From the IMG/VR virus record IMGVR_UViG_3300017719_005669, positions 1 to 26,067 of that record: a DNA stretch of 26,067 nt; one strand, written 5' to 3'. Below are positions 15,857 to 24,857 of the stretch, piece after piece (position 1 is the stretch's first letter; every line of letters starts with the position of its first letter). The stretch comes from a virus. The notes below the pieces were generated by a model. It saw only the letters and a list, made by a program, of their open reading frames with translations, made no database searches and was not told where the DNA came from. The position numbers and the translations under genes are program-made.

Positions 15857-18727
15857 ATGACGACAGATGATAAAGATGTAAGAATCTCAGAACTACAGAA
15901 AGTAGTCGAAGTCAGCGACGATGACATTCTCATCGTCAGTGACACCAGCTTGGGTAATAAAACACGAACCGTTCGCAAAGGCGACCTCCTAAAAGAAATC
16001 ACCAAGAATGTTACCGATTCCGGCGATAATGCTGTTGTCGCATCAGACCTTATCGTCAATAACGATATTACCTTATATGGCGATTTAAGAACAACAGGTA
16101 AAATATCGTTCGGTCAACTTGAAGACAGAGATAACGACGTCGTGGCATCTGGTATTGCGAATACCAGAGAGATGCTTTTAGAACAAGAGGATGCTATCCC
16201 AACTTCAGCAGCATTGCGCAGTTTCATGGATGGGCAATATAATTCAATACAGAGCATAGTCACCAGCGGATTACAAACAATTGAGGTCAGGATCGATCAA
16301 GACAGCGATTCTCTGTCAGCATTGTCGCAGTATACGCTGGCATTGGAAGCGGCATTGAACGCAGAAGACTCTGCATTTGCGACTGCTTTGCATCAATTAA
16401 CAGCATATGTTGAACATAATGACAGCGGAATATCTGCCTTATCACGACAGATAGTCGAGTTAAATGCAGTGATTGCATCTAAGGCATCGGCGAGTGCGTT
16501 ATCGTTGTTAGAAGCGAGAGTCAACGTTAGTTCCGACAGCATAAACCTCCTTTCACGCGACCTTGTAGAATTATCAGTTTCGCTCGATTCAGCATTTGAG
16601 CGACTCGATGGCATGAATTACATCATCGATAGTGCAGTGGGAAGAGCGCGAGAAGAACTGTCGACTCGTCTCGATTTAGACAGCGAGAGGTTAACAATCG
16701 AGTCACTAAAAATTGTAGACCTTCAATCAGAACTCGCAACTATTGATTCTGATTACATTGTCAATGCTACTGCTGATGCGAGAAGTCAACTTCGAACTCT
16801 GATCGACAGAACAGACAGCGACCTTACTATTTTATCGGATCAATTCTTATACCTAGAAGCGCGGTTGAGCACCATCGGAAACGATTCTTCTGTCCAAGAA
16901 GCACTCGCCACTGCAATTGACTCAGTATATGCGCGTATTGATCTGACTGACAGCGGTGTGACCGTTTTGTCTGGTAGAATGCAAGAATTTCAAGCAAGTC
17001 TAGAAACGATCGATTCTGACTTCATACAAAGCGCCACTGCTTCTGCGATTCAAGGCGTCAACTCTAGGATAGATCAGACTGACAGCGGTGTGACAGTATT
17101 AGCGGATCAAGTTTTAATACTCGAAGCAAGTCTAGAAACTGCTGGACTAGATTCATCATTCGTACAGTCAGCGATTGCTACCGCAGTTGATTCTGTATAT
17201 GCACGTATTGATCTGACTGACAGCGGTGTGACCGTTTTGTCTGGTAGAATGCAAGAATTCCAAGCAAGTCTAGAAACGATCGATTCTGATTTTGTCACCG
17301 ATGCGATGGCGACATCAATTCAGGGTGTCAACTCAAGAATTGATCAAACTGACAGCGGTGTGACTGTTTTATCAGAGCAGGTACTTTCGCTATCTGCTGC
17401 ATTATCTACTGCTGGTTTAGATTCAGATTTTGTCTTAGATGCTGTTGCTACTGCTACTGATTCAGTGATGGCAAGGATAGACTTGACCGACAGCGGTATC
17501 TCTGTCCTATCCGGTAGAGTACAGGAATTCGAAGCATCTCTCACCGAAGGCATTGACTCTGACCTAGTGTTGTCAGTTGTCGGCGGGGCAGTAAATGAAC
17601 TGTCAACTCGAGTAAATCAAGATAGCGATAGATTAACGGTTCTATCGCAGGATGTAACGACGCTTTCTGCTGCACTATCTACTGCTGGACTTGATTCAGA
17701 TTTCGTCTTAGATGCTGTTGCTACTGCTACCGACTCAGTAATGTCAAGGATCGATCTGACTGATAGCAGCATTTCAGTTTTGTCTGGTAGAGTTCAAGAG
17801 TTTGAAGCATCATTGACTGAAGGTTTAGATTCTGATCTTGTATTGTCAGTTGTCGGCGGGGCAGTTAATGAACTGACAACGCGTGTTAATCAAGATAGTA
17901 ACAGACTCTCGGTTTTATCACAGGATGTCACTACACTATCTGCAGAATTATCTAATGTAATTGATTCAAGTTTCGTCGTTGATGCTGTCGGTGATGCGGT
18001 CAGCGAATTATCAACAAGAATTGATCAGGATAGCGACAGTTTAACAATCCTCTCACAACAAGTTACCACGCTTTCTGCTGCATTAAGTAACACACTAGAC
18101 TCTGACTTCGTGTTGGATGCTCTAGCGACTGCCACTGATTCAGTTATTTCTAGAATCGATCAAACAGACAGTAGTCTTTCGGTTCTTTCCGGACGCGTAC
18201 AAGAATTTGAAGTTTCGCTTACAGAAGTGCTTGATTCTGACTTCGTTCTGGATGTTACTGGTCAGGCACTTAGCGACCTTTCGACCAGAATAGATCGAGA
18301 CAGTGATAGACTGCGCGTCGTATCGCAAGATGTCACTGAATTGTCTGTAGCGGTCGACAGCGACTTCGCAAGCATTAGTAGTACACTACAAACAATTGTC
18401 GACGATGATGGTAATGCTTCTGCAGTTTATGCTTTGAATCTCGACGTGAATAATCATATCGCAGGTATTCGTTTAGACAACGATGGCAACACCGCGAACT
18501 TCGCAGTAACTGCTGATACATTTAAGATTATTAATGCATCAGACAATGAGATTCAACCGTTCACTGTTGATGGCGATCAAGTTGAACTTTCTAATGCAAC
18601 AGTCACCGGCAACTTGGATGTAACTACTTCTGATGCCACGGGATCAATGAATATAAAAGGTAATTTAATTACAATAAGTGATGCCAACGGAACGGTTCGA
18701 GTTAAGTTAGGAGATCTATCCGCATGA
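15857..18727 (+). CDS. Second tail fiber with gpJ-like (DUF1983-type) C-terminus
   Basis: The protein has 956 residues. Residues 1-130 are paralogous to the start of the giant fiber: both have KNVTD, a DLIVNNDI motif, a TG-[KE]-[IL]-SFG motif and IPTS. This implies a shared docking site. Residues about 135-845 are repeats of about 45 residues (RID.TDSG[VI][ST]VLS motif) arranged in pairs of about 90. They resemble the 'RI...TDS.V..LS' stretches that precede the tip domain in lambda gpJ-like proteins. Residues about 848-956 (YALNLDVN, GIRLDNDG, FAVTADTFKI, PFTVDGDQV) fit the gpJ C-terminal tip family (DUF1983-type), which normally contacts the receptor or the central tail fiber in siphophages. 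The ATG at 15857 has only a weak upstream GGTG (15851-15854). Its stop overlaps the next start (ATGA), indicating translational coupling. Fiber assignment is firm; the family name for the tip is from motif memory. Confidence 0.87.
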   Translation: MTTDDKDVRISELQKVVEVSDDDILIVSDTSLGNKTRTVRKGDLLKEITKNVTDSGDNAVVASDLIVNNDITLYGDLRTTGKISFGQLEDRDNDVVASGIANTREMLLEQEDAIPTSAALRSFMDGQYNSIQSIVTSGLQTIEVRIDQDSDSLSALSQYTLALEAALNAEDSAFATALHQLTAYVEHNDSGISALSRQIVELNAVIASKASASALSLLEARVNVSSDSINLLSRDLVELSVSLDSAFERLDGMNYIIDSAVGRAREELSTRLDLDSERLTIESLKIVDLQSELATIDSDYIVNATADARSQLRTLIDRTDSDLTILSDQFLYLEARLSTIGNDSSVQEALATAIDSVYARIDLTDSGVTVLSGRMQEFQASLETIDSDFIQSATASAIQGVNSRIDQTDSGVTVLADQVLILEASLETAGLDSSFVQSAIATAVDSVYARIDLTDSGVTVLSGRMQEFQASLETIDSDFVTDAMATSIQGVNSRIDQTDSGVTVLSEQVLSLSAALSTAGLDSDFVLDAVATATDSVMARIDLTDSGISVLSGRVQEFEASLTEGIDSDLVLSVVGGAVNELSTRVNQDSDRLTVLSQDVTTLSAALSTAGLDSDFVLDAVATATDSVMSRIDLTDSSISVLSGRVQEFEASLTEGLDSDLVLSVVGGAVNELTTRVNQDSNRLSVLSQDVTTLSAELSNVIDSSFVVDAVGDAVSELSTRIDQDSDSLTILSQQVTTLSAALSNTLDSDFVLDALATATDSVISRIDQTDSSLSVLSGRVQEFEVSLTEVLDSDFVLDVTGQALSDLSTRIDRDSDRLRVVSQDVTELSVAVDSDFASISSTLQTIVDDDGNASAVYALNLDVNNHIAGIRLDNDGNTANFAVTADTFKIINASDNEIQPFTVDGDQVELSNATVTGNLDVTTSDATGSMNIKGNLITISDANGTVRVKLGDLSA
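16923..18330 (+). repeat. Paired 45-residue fiber repeats with 270-273 base period
   Basis: Repeats of about 135 bases are organised as double units. The block at about 16923-17027 recurs at about 17193-17297 (270 bases on) with a handful of base differences. A second block, GATGCTGTTGCTACTGCTAC at 17438, recurs at 17711 (273 bases on). The near identity of neighbouring units suggests recent duplication or gene conversion in the fiber shaft. Confidence 0.87.
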
Positions 18728-19062
18728 GTTACGGGTTAGAACTAAGAGACGCCAATGGGAATGTAACTCTTACAGTTGACGATAGAGTCGCATTCTTTTT
18801 AGATAAGAAGTCTGTTAACATAACAGATGGTACTTCTCAGACGTTTTCGTATACTCAAAACGTGATGGGCGCTTCTATGATTTCTGTGGCAATGAATACT
18901 GACACTAATGCTGGACAGTTTTCGTTGATGCCGTTTGCGGGACAAAGACTACTAGTTAATTCATCTAACAATACAGTCACCGTTTCTTATGATTCTACGA
19001 ACAAGCTTGGACCTAGTGCTCCTTCGGTGACTATGGAATTTATCGTATTTGGTGGCGGGTGA
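18724..19062 (+). CDS. Small MSYG-type tail-associated protein
   Basis: The 112-residue protein begins [20 protein letters not shown]. This matches a pattern seen in small tail-region proteins of many phages (MxYGxxVxxxxGxxxFD), often located just after a gpJ-like gene. The rest is beta-rich and ends in a Gly-rich FGGG. The start overlaps the preceding stop as ATGA, so it is probably translated by coupling with the gpJ-tip fiber. The next gene begins with the same MSYG[LF] motif one base after this stop, so the two are likely tandem paralogs with different C-terminal lengths. A role as an accessory protein of the fiber tip is inferred; no catalytic motif is seen. Confidence 0.8.
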   Translation: MSYGLELRDANGNVTLTVDDRVAFFLDKKSVNITDGTSQTFSYTQNVMGASMISVAMNTDTNAGQFSLMPFAGQRLLVNSSNNTVTVSYDSTNKLGPSAPSVTMEFIVFGGG

Positions 19063-19063
19063 T

Positions 19064-20134
19064 ATGTCTTACGGTTTCCAAGTATTAAACAACAACGGAT
19101 TCGTTCAGTTCGATACAAACCAAGACCTAAAACACATGATGAAGGTGCAGTCATACACCATATCAGTGGGATCGCGACCATTATCAGAATATTATTATGG
19201 GTTTTCTCCATACTATAGTTATGCTTACGGAAATTCGCAGGGTCCGATTTCTATAACACCCCCTTCTGCATTGGGTAGTTCTATAGTGAGACAGAGCGGA
19301 TCAGTTCAACAAAGATATTTTAAGCAAAAAAATATATTGATGGTAAGACCATCATCACGTTCTATGTATCCTTGTGCTATTTCTTGGAGTTCGACGGGGC
19401 ATATACATTGTTATTCTAAAGTTTCAGGATCTTTCATCATTGATGAATATGAATACGTCGGCGAAACTAACTTTAATGCTCAAGTATCTGCATTGGGAAC
19501 CAACAGGCATGCGCTTCAAGTATATGATACTAATGGCGACGTAACCTTTGACAGCGGTCTATTACCTACTCGTATTGCAGGAATCAATAGTCTAACATAT
19601 CCTAATACATCAACTCCTGTGTCTGGTTTGTTGAACAATAAACTTGACAAAAGTTTACACCTATTCGATCAAAGCGGTGGTGATGCAACTCAACAGAATT
19701 TCCCACAAGGTCTTGTCCGAACAACTTCCGGATTAAAGTGGAAAGCAGGAACTTCTTCTAACGATATTTGTACAGTTGTTGAAATGGTTGTAGAATTTAA
19801 TTATGCAAATCCGCCAGATCACATAGAATACTTCTTGTTTTCTGCGACAGGCACTACACCAGTTGTTCTTAATAGTGGTACATCGTCACAAACAAGTACA
19901 CCAGCACCGGCTCCGGCACCAACCCCTGCACCTGCACCTGCGCCGGAACCAGAACCTGAACCTGAACCTGAACCTCAACCTGAACCACAACCTGAACCTG
20001 AACCTCAACCTGAACCACAACCTGAACCTGAACCAGGATTCCCAGACTTCGGTGGCGGCGAAACGCCAGAACCTGAACCTGAACCAGATCCAGGGTTCCC
20101 AAACGATGGTAGCGGTAACTTTGGGAATGTCTAA
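19064..20134 (+). CDS. MSYG-type tail protein with Pro/Glu-repeat tail
   Basis: The 356-residue protein begins [17 protein letters not shown], similar to the preceding 112-residue protein and presumably a paralog. A second copy of the motif occurs near residue 147 ([17 protein letters not shown]), so the protein may hold two such domains. Residues about 279-324 are a low-complexity Pro-Ala then Pro-Glu/Pro-Gln stretch, which should be an extended, acidic stalk. The C-terminus is Gly/Pro-rich ([14 protein letters not shown]). ATG 19064 is preferred over TTG 19049, because it preserves the paralog's MSYG start and lies one base after the upstream stop. The stalk and Gly-rich end suggest a surface-displayed tip, which is an inference. 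Confidence 0.8.
   Translation: MSYGFQVLNNNGFVQFDTNQDLKHMMKVQSYTISVGSRPLSEYYYGFSPYYSYAYGNSQGPISITPPSALGSSIVRQSGSVQQRYFKQKNILMVRPSSRSMYPCAISWSSTGHIHCYSKVSGSFIIDEYEYVGETNFNAQVSALGTNRHALQVYDTNGDVTFDSGLLPTRIAGINSLTYPNTSTPVSGLLNNKLDKSLHLFDQSGGDATQQNFPQGLVRTTSGLKWKAGTSSNDICTVVEMVVEFNYANPPDHIEYFLFSATGTTPVVLNSGTSSQTSTPAPAPAPTPAPAPAPEPEPEPEPEPQPEPQPEPEPQPEPQPEPEPGFPDFGGGETPEPEPEPDPGFPNDGSGNFGNV
19961..20020 (+). repeat. Perfect 30-base tandem duplication in Pro/Glu stalk
   Basis: Bases 19961-19990 and 19991-20020 are identical and encode [10 protein letters not shown]-type decapeptides. They sit in a longer 6-base-period tract of CCTGAA-like units from about 19940 to 20034. Such in-frame arrays can lose or gain units by slippage without shifting the frame. 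Confidence 0.92.
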
Positions 20135-20137
20135 ATA
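20130..20137 (+). promoter_or_regulatory. Possible late promoter (TCTAAATA)
   Basis: This sequence has one mismatch to TATAAATA. It overlaps the stop of the preceding gene and lies 25 bases before the ATG at 20163. A ribosome site GGAG (20149-20152) follows it. The spacing resembles the three exact late promoters, but a single 7/8 match in AT-rich DNA is weak evidence. Confidence 0.35.
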
Positions 20138-20162
20138 GAAATTAATTCGGAGTAATAAACAA

Positions 20163-20621
20163 ATGAGAGAGAAGGTATTTTTTATACGAGGCAACGGTGA
20201 GGTAGATCATGTTCTACATCCATCCTCGAACAATCATGAATATGTTGATGGAGATACCGATGACAACGGGCGTTTAATCAAGCACATGGACGAACACGTC
20301 GACATAGATCATTTTATTGTAAATAAGTATTGGGACTTCAACACATCAAGTTGGGAAAATCGAGATCAGGCACCTAATCAATATTATTACTGGGGTGGAA
20401 CATCGTGGATATTCAATCAAAGCAAGATAATGGAAATCGTACGCGCAGAAAGAACGCGTTTTCTATCTTCTTCTGATTGGACACAACTCCCAGACTCTCC
20501 ATTATCAACAGATGTGAAGAATACTTGGGCGGTATATCGGCAAGGATTAAGAGATATCACAGATAATCTAGATGGTATTGAAAGTTTAGATGATGTAATT
20601 TGGCCAACGAAACCAGAGTAA
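20163..20621 (+). CDS. Tail fiber assembly chaperone-like protein
   Basis: The 152-residue protein has a C-terminal domain (residues about 92-150) with the pattern RAERxRFLSSSDWTQLPDSPLSxxxKxxWxxYRQxLRDI and a final WPTKPE. This is the hallmark of the phage tail assembly chaperone family (Pfam Phage_tail_APC type), whose members help fold or trimerise tail fibers. Residues 1-90 are less conserved, acidic and rich in His and aromatics (HxDxDHFI, NQYYYWGG), and may bind the specific fiber partner. The start at ATG 20163 has GGAG at 20149-20152. Its place right after the fiber cluster fits a chaperone for one of those fibers. Note that the giant fiber also has its own S74 chaperone, so the partner here is more likely the gpJ-tip fiber or the MSYG proteins. 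Confidence 0.83.
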   Translation: MREKVFFIRGNGEVDHVLHPSSNNHEYVDGDTDDNGRLIKHMDEHVDIDHFIVNKYWDFNTSSWENRDQAPNQYYYWGGTSWIFNQSKIMEIVRAERTRFLSSSDWTQLPDSPLSTDVKNTWAVYRQGLRDITDNLDGIESLDDVIWPTKPE

Positions 20622-20624
20622 ATT

Positions 20625-23600
20625 ATGCATAATCATTTTTTGGACAAAAGACGTAGACACATAAATCTACGCACCGCGAAAGTAGGTGGTGTTCTTCCTG
20701 AACACTTCGCGGCAGCATATCCTAAATTTATTTCGTTGCTCGAACACTACTATGAGTTCATGGACTCTGACGGTTCTTCGACAGAGATGCTCAATCACCT
20801 ATTCGCTGCGCGAGACATCAATGAAACTGAATTGGATCTGCTTTCGTTTATCGAAGACGAGTTGTTGCTTGGCGGTTCATATTTCCAAGGGTTCGCGAAT
20901 CAAGGCGCAACTCCACAAGAGCGCGAGGCACAACTACGTGCCGCTGCTAACTTCTCGAATATTATGTTCCGCTCGAAAGGGACGCGGTTCGCTATCGAAT
21001 GGTTCTTCCGTTCTTTCTACGGGATTGACGCCGAGGTAGTGTATCCAAAAGAAAATATATTTAAGGTCGGCGACGTCAACTCAAGGATTGGCGCCGACTC
21101 GCTGCGTTATTTGACCAACGATGAACTATACCAAACCTTTGCGCTTTTGGTTCGTGTTGGTGTTCCTATCTCGCAGTGGAAAGACTTGTTCAAACTATTC
21201 GTGCATCCTGCAGGTATGTACCTCGCCGGAGAAGTATTGCTAGAGGATACGGTACAGTCTCTGGTAAGTACGCGCATGGACGACTCTGCAGTCTCTCAAA
21301 GGATCACTCCATCATATTCGATAGGCGTGTTACCTTCTGACTCAGAAAACGAGGGAACGCTATTTAAGTTCACAGTGACTGGAACCGATATACCAGATAA
21401 TACAGATGCGCTTTATTATTATGTTGACCATATTTCTACATCTGATTCAGATTTCGCGGCACCCCCACCAAGTATATCTTCGCCATCGTACTTTGAAATA
21501 AACGATAGTGCTGGTACTGCAGTCGGTAAGTTTTCTATTCCAACCAAGACAGACTCTGATGAAACTGAAGGCGTCGAGCAGTTTAATGTATTCTTGATTG
21601 ACGATGAGGATCGTATCAAAGGGCAGTCGCTGATTAATCTGAACGATGTTATCTCTTCATATGTTATCACACCATCATCCGCTACGCCAAGCGAGGGTGA
21701 TATCATAACATTTGATGTTGCTGGAACGGACGTGCCGAATAACGGCAACACAACGTTGTATTATTATGTTACGCACGGTACAACCTCAGACTCAGACTTC
21801 ACGATTGCACCACCAACATCCACTACCGCGCAACCGTTCTCCATATTAAACAGCAATGGATCGTTCTCGCTGAGAACCATGGTTGACAATGTTGTGGATG
21901 ACAATGAAACATTTACAGTTTCGCTGCAAACTGAGGCGAGCGGTGGTACAGCGAAAGGTTCTGTTTTAATTACTGTTTCCGATACAATTCCAACATTTGA
22001 TCTGACGGTCGATGATCCAGTAGAAGGCAATCCACTTATCGCTTTGCTATCAGTTGATTCAACAACAATTGGAGACACTGTCAACTGGAACGTAACAGGT
22101 GCTGCTGCTTCTGACTCTCGTTTACTGTCGACATCTGGTTCGTTTACAGTTACGGGTGCCGCGGACACTTACTTACTGTCGAATACAACTTCTCTACTGA
22201 CTTATCAAGGACCAACGGCAGGAACTGTTTCGTTTACTTCTGATCTCGGATTTACTGATAACGATGCCTTTAACCTTTTAGATCAGGCACCTGTTTACAC
22301 TATCACTCCTTCTTTTTTGATATCAACCGAAGGCGATTCAGTATCCTATGAGATTGGCGGCACTAATATTCCTGACTCGAATGTAAACTTTTACATCAAC
22401 CTCGGGGAAACTACTGCAGCAGATTTCGTGGGAACAGTTCCGCAGTCAGGTTCCCCTGATACGATTACCATGTCAGGCGGCGTCAGTTCTCCTTCACCCC
22501 TATTACAGTTTGCAACTAACGGTGACCTCGATCCTGAGACATTTACTGCAGTGGTAGAGACAACCACTGGTACTGAACTCGCAACGCTTGACTATACTAT
22601 CGCAGGAAACCGCGTGTATCAATTGAGTTTGGACAGTGCCAACTTAGAGATTGACGAGTCCAAGGCGGTACAAACTGTCTCGTTCTTCACGACTGATTCT
22701 GACGGAACATACTATTACTGGTTCCAAGGGAATAACATTAATTCCGATGATTTTGTTTCTGGATTTGCTCCCGTAACAGCGAAGCAATCATTTACTGTGT
22801 CAACAAATTATGGCACAATCTTCGCCGACCTCAATCAAGACCTCTTGCGAGAAGGTACTGAGACATATAAGGTTCTGGTTTCTAAAACAGCAGGGGGCGG
22901 TGCGCTTGCTGAATCGCCAACCATCACGATTCTCGACACAAGTATTCCGACATATAATGCCATCGCAAGCGATCAAGTCGAAGGATTAAGCGTGCCGGTT
23001 GTAATAACAGTTGACCGCGCACAGAGCGAAATAGTCAACGCTAAAATTACAGGTCCTTCTGATCTCACTAATAGGATGGTTGTCACAGAAAAAACTAAAT
23101 TGGTTTCAGGGTCCCCCGATTATCTATTCTTCGATACGACTTCTGATACTACTGGGCATGGAGACCTAACAGGAACAGTAACACTAAGACTTGATAGCGC
23201 TAATGGTTTATTATTAGCGACAGATACTTTTGTTTTATCTGACGAAGCATCTGCTTATTCTTTGACCACTGACCTCGCTAATGATTCTGCTAACGAAGGT
23301 GACACGATTAACTTTACGTTTGACGGCACAAATATTGTCGACGGAACGTTTCATTACCGTACTTCGAATATGTACCCAGTTAGAACCGATCAGGTCGTCC
23401 CTCAGGGAACATTTTTCATATACCTCGAAGATACCTCCAACCTTGCATTAGGCATGGAGACAAACACTTCAGATATTCCTGGAACCATCGCGAGTATATC
23501 TTCTGGGTCTGGAGTAACTATGAGCAGTGCAGTACCGTTTAGCAATTTGCCAATCGGTACTGATTTTCACTTTGCTCAACCAGAAGTATTTGCCGATTTC

Positions 23601-24485
23601 GATGCGACCTACGAGGCGTCAGGAACGTTTAGTGCCGCGTCAAACAACGGGACGTTCCGAGTTGATGTAGCAGAAGACGGAGATCTATCGGACGAATCTT
23701 ATACCTTTGGCGTTTATGATTCGCACTTGGGGTCGCTCCTTGCTTCGAGGTTGGTTAGCATCAACGATACTTCTCTGGGTGACCTTGTACAATTCTCAAG
23801 CAAACCTACAAGCGTCTCAAAAACTGACAACACTTCTGCTGTTGTTGCTGAAATACAATTCAGATCTAACGGTGATTATTATGGTTCGTTCGCCACTGTT
23901 ACAACTTCCTCTTACACATACAATGCTTCGACGCATTACTGGGAAGCAATAGAAATTGATCCAGGAGATTATGAGGTAACAATAGTTTGGGATGGTGAGA
24001 CAGTCATTGACTCGCAAGTGTTTATTGATTACGAACCTTCTCAGTTAGTTGGTATTAATGATAACAAATATTTACAGGGTACTTCGCAAGGTGGCGGAAG
24101 GTATGCTGTTGCAAGAAGAACCGAAGGCATGGAGCAACTCGGGACTTGGTTAAACCCTACCACATCTCTGCCAGGAGATGCGGGGGATTATCGAATCAGG
24201 GCATCCAAAACAAATGAATCTGGTTCGCCTACATTCTCAGGGAGTTTTGGAACTTGGGAATTGCTCTCCTCTTTACGCAGATGGACCATCAGGGTAGTTG
24301 ACAATAATGTTTCTGCTAGTGCTGATTTCGTTTTCGAAATACAGAAGGTTGGTGACGCTGGTAATTCTGACAGTTGGTCACTAACATTCGAAGCGAATGA
24401 AACTTATAATGCTGGAGGCAGGAGTGGTGCTGGATCTAGTACAGGCGGGGACGACGACGGCGGTACAGATGTATCGATGAAATAA
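20625..24485 (+). CDS. Large virion structural protein with Calx-beta-like repeats
   Basis: The protein has 1,286 residues. Residues about 1-215 are a helical domain (LPEHFAAAYPKFISLLEHYYEF, FRSKGTRFAIEWFFRSFYG, VHPAGMYLAGEVLLED). It resembles the N-terminus of large structural proteins of marine T4-like phages, probably tail or baseplate parts. Residues about 225-1,060 hold seven beta-sandwich repeats. Five are Calx-beta-like with EGD or EG, YY and SDF motifs. Two, starting IPTFDLTVDD and IPTYNAIASD, are a divergent type. The order is A-A-B-A-A-B-A. The seventh repeat carries an insertion. Residues about 1,065-1,250 form a different beta region ending in a Gly/Asp-rich tail. ATG at 20625 follows the chaperone gene by 3 bases, with only a weak GAG upstream. 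No membrane segment or enzyme motif is visible. Structural identity is likely; exact location in the virion is unknown. Confidence 0.8.
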   Translation: MHNHFLDKRRRHINLRTAKVGGVLPEHFAAAYPKFISLLEHYYEFMDSDGSSTEMLNHLFAARDINETELDLLSFIEDELLLGGSYFQGFANQGATPQEREAQLRAAANFSNIMFRSKGTRFAIEWFFRSFYGIDAEVVYPKENIFKVGDVNSRIGADSLRYLTNDELYQTFALLVRVGVPISQWKDLFKLFVHPAGMYLAGEVLLEDTVQSLVSTRMDDSAVSQRITPSYSIGVLPSDSENEGTLFKFTVTGTDIPDNTDALYYYVDHISTSDSDFAAPPPSISSPSYFEINDSAGTAVGKFSIPTKTDSDETEGVEQFNVFLIDDEDRIKGQSLINLNDVISSYVITPSSATPSEGDIITFDVAGTDVPNNGNTTLYYYVTHGTTSDSDFTIAPPTSTTAQPFSILNSNGSFSLRTMVDNVVDDNETFTVSLQTEASGGTAKGSVLITVSDTIPTFDLTVDDPVEGNPLIALLSVDSTTIGDTVNWNVTGAAASDSRLLSTSGSFTVTGAADTYLLSNTTSLLTYQGPTAGTVSFTSDLGFTDNDAFNLLDQAPVYTITPSFLISTEGDSVSYEIGGTNIPDSNVNFYINLGETTAADFVGTVPQSGSPDTITMSGGVSSPSPLLQFATNGDLDPETFTAVVETTTGTELATLDYTIAGNRVYQLSLDSANLEIDESKAVQTVSFFTTDSDGTYYYWFQGNNINSDDFVSGFAPVTAKQSFTVSTNYGTIFADLNQDLLREGTETYKVLVSKTAGGGALAESPTITILDTSIPTYNAIASDQVEGLSVPVVITVDRAQSEIVNAKITGPSDLTNRMVVTEKTKLVSGSPDYLFFDTTSDTTGHGDLTGTVTLRLDSANGLLLATDTFVLSDEASAYSLTTDLANDSANEGDTINFTFDGTNIVDGTFHYRTSNMYPVRTDQVVPQGTFFIYLEDTSNLALGMETNTSDIPGTIASISSGSGVTMSSAVPFSNLPIGTDFHFAQPEVFADFDATYEASGTFSAASNNGTFRVDVAEDGDLSDESYTFGVYDSHLGSLLASRLVSINDTSLGDLVQFSSKPTSVSKTDNTSAVVAEIQFRSNGDYYGSFATVTTSSYTYNASTHYWEAIEIDPGDYEVTIVWDGETVIDSQVFIDYEPSQLVGINDNKYLQGTSQGGGRYAVARRTEGMEQLGTWLNPTTSLPGDAGDYRIRASKTNESGSPTFSGSFGTWELLSSLRRWTIRVVDNNVSASADFVFEIQKVGDAGNSDSWSLTFEANETYNAGGRSGAGSSTGGDDDGGTDVSMK

Positions 24486-24500
24486 TCGTAGGAATTAATT

Positions 24501-24857
24501 ATGAGCGAACAAGATAAGAAAAACATCAAGGACGATTACGAGACTTCCCGAGATACGTATCTCGATTTGATCGAGAATGGTAAACGCGGGATGGACCTAA
24601 TGATGGAGGTCGCGCGCGAGAGCGAGCACCCACGTGCGTTCGAAGTGCTCTCCGGAATGATCAAGAACATCGCTGATGTGACCGATAAACTGATGGATCT
24701 AAATAAAAAGAATATGGAAATTACGAACGATCCTAAGAAAGAAGAACAAAAGGCAATCACTAATAATAATGTTTTCATAGGAAGTACCACTGACCTGCAG
24801 AGAATACTGCAACAAAATGATGAGAAGGTGATTGATGTTAGCGATCAGGATGAATGA
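24501..24857 (+). CDS. 16: Terminase small subunit (T4 gp16-like)
   Basis: The 118-residue protein is the likely small terminase, which in T4 forms rings, recognises concatemeric DNA and regulates the gp17 packaging motor. It is shorter than T4 gp16 (164), mainly at the N-terminus. The central helices (MDLMMEVARESEHPRAFEVLSGMI, given here in part as RESEHPRAFEVLSGMI) align with the T4 region containing 'ADSPRHMEVFATLM'. The C-terminal NNNVFIGSTTDLQRIL matches T4 'NATVFMGSPTELMDEI'. ATG 24501 has TAGGA at 24489-24493. The gene overlaps the large terminase by 23 bases, and the gp17 ribosome site GAGAAGG lies inside its 3' end, so their expression is coupled. Confidence 0.93.
   Translation: MSEQDKKNIKDDYETSRDTYLDLIENGKRGMDLMMEVARESEHPRAFEVLSGMIKNIADVTDKLMDLNKKNMEITNDPKKEEQKAITNNNVFIGSTTDLQRILQQNDEKVIDVSDQDE

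Noticed and set aside
19869-20194. Overlapping minus- and plus-strand frames over the Pro/Glu tract
   Set aside because: The 6-base repeats are stop-free in several frames. These frames encode simple LN, VQ or RF repeats without start signals, as expected by chance from the real repeat.
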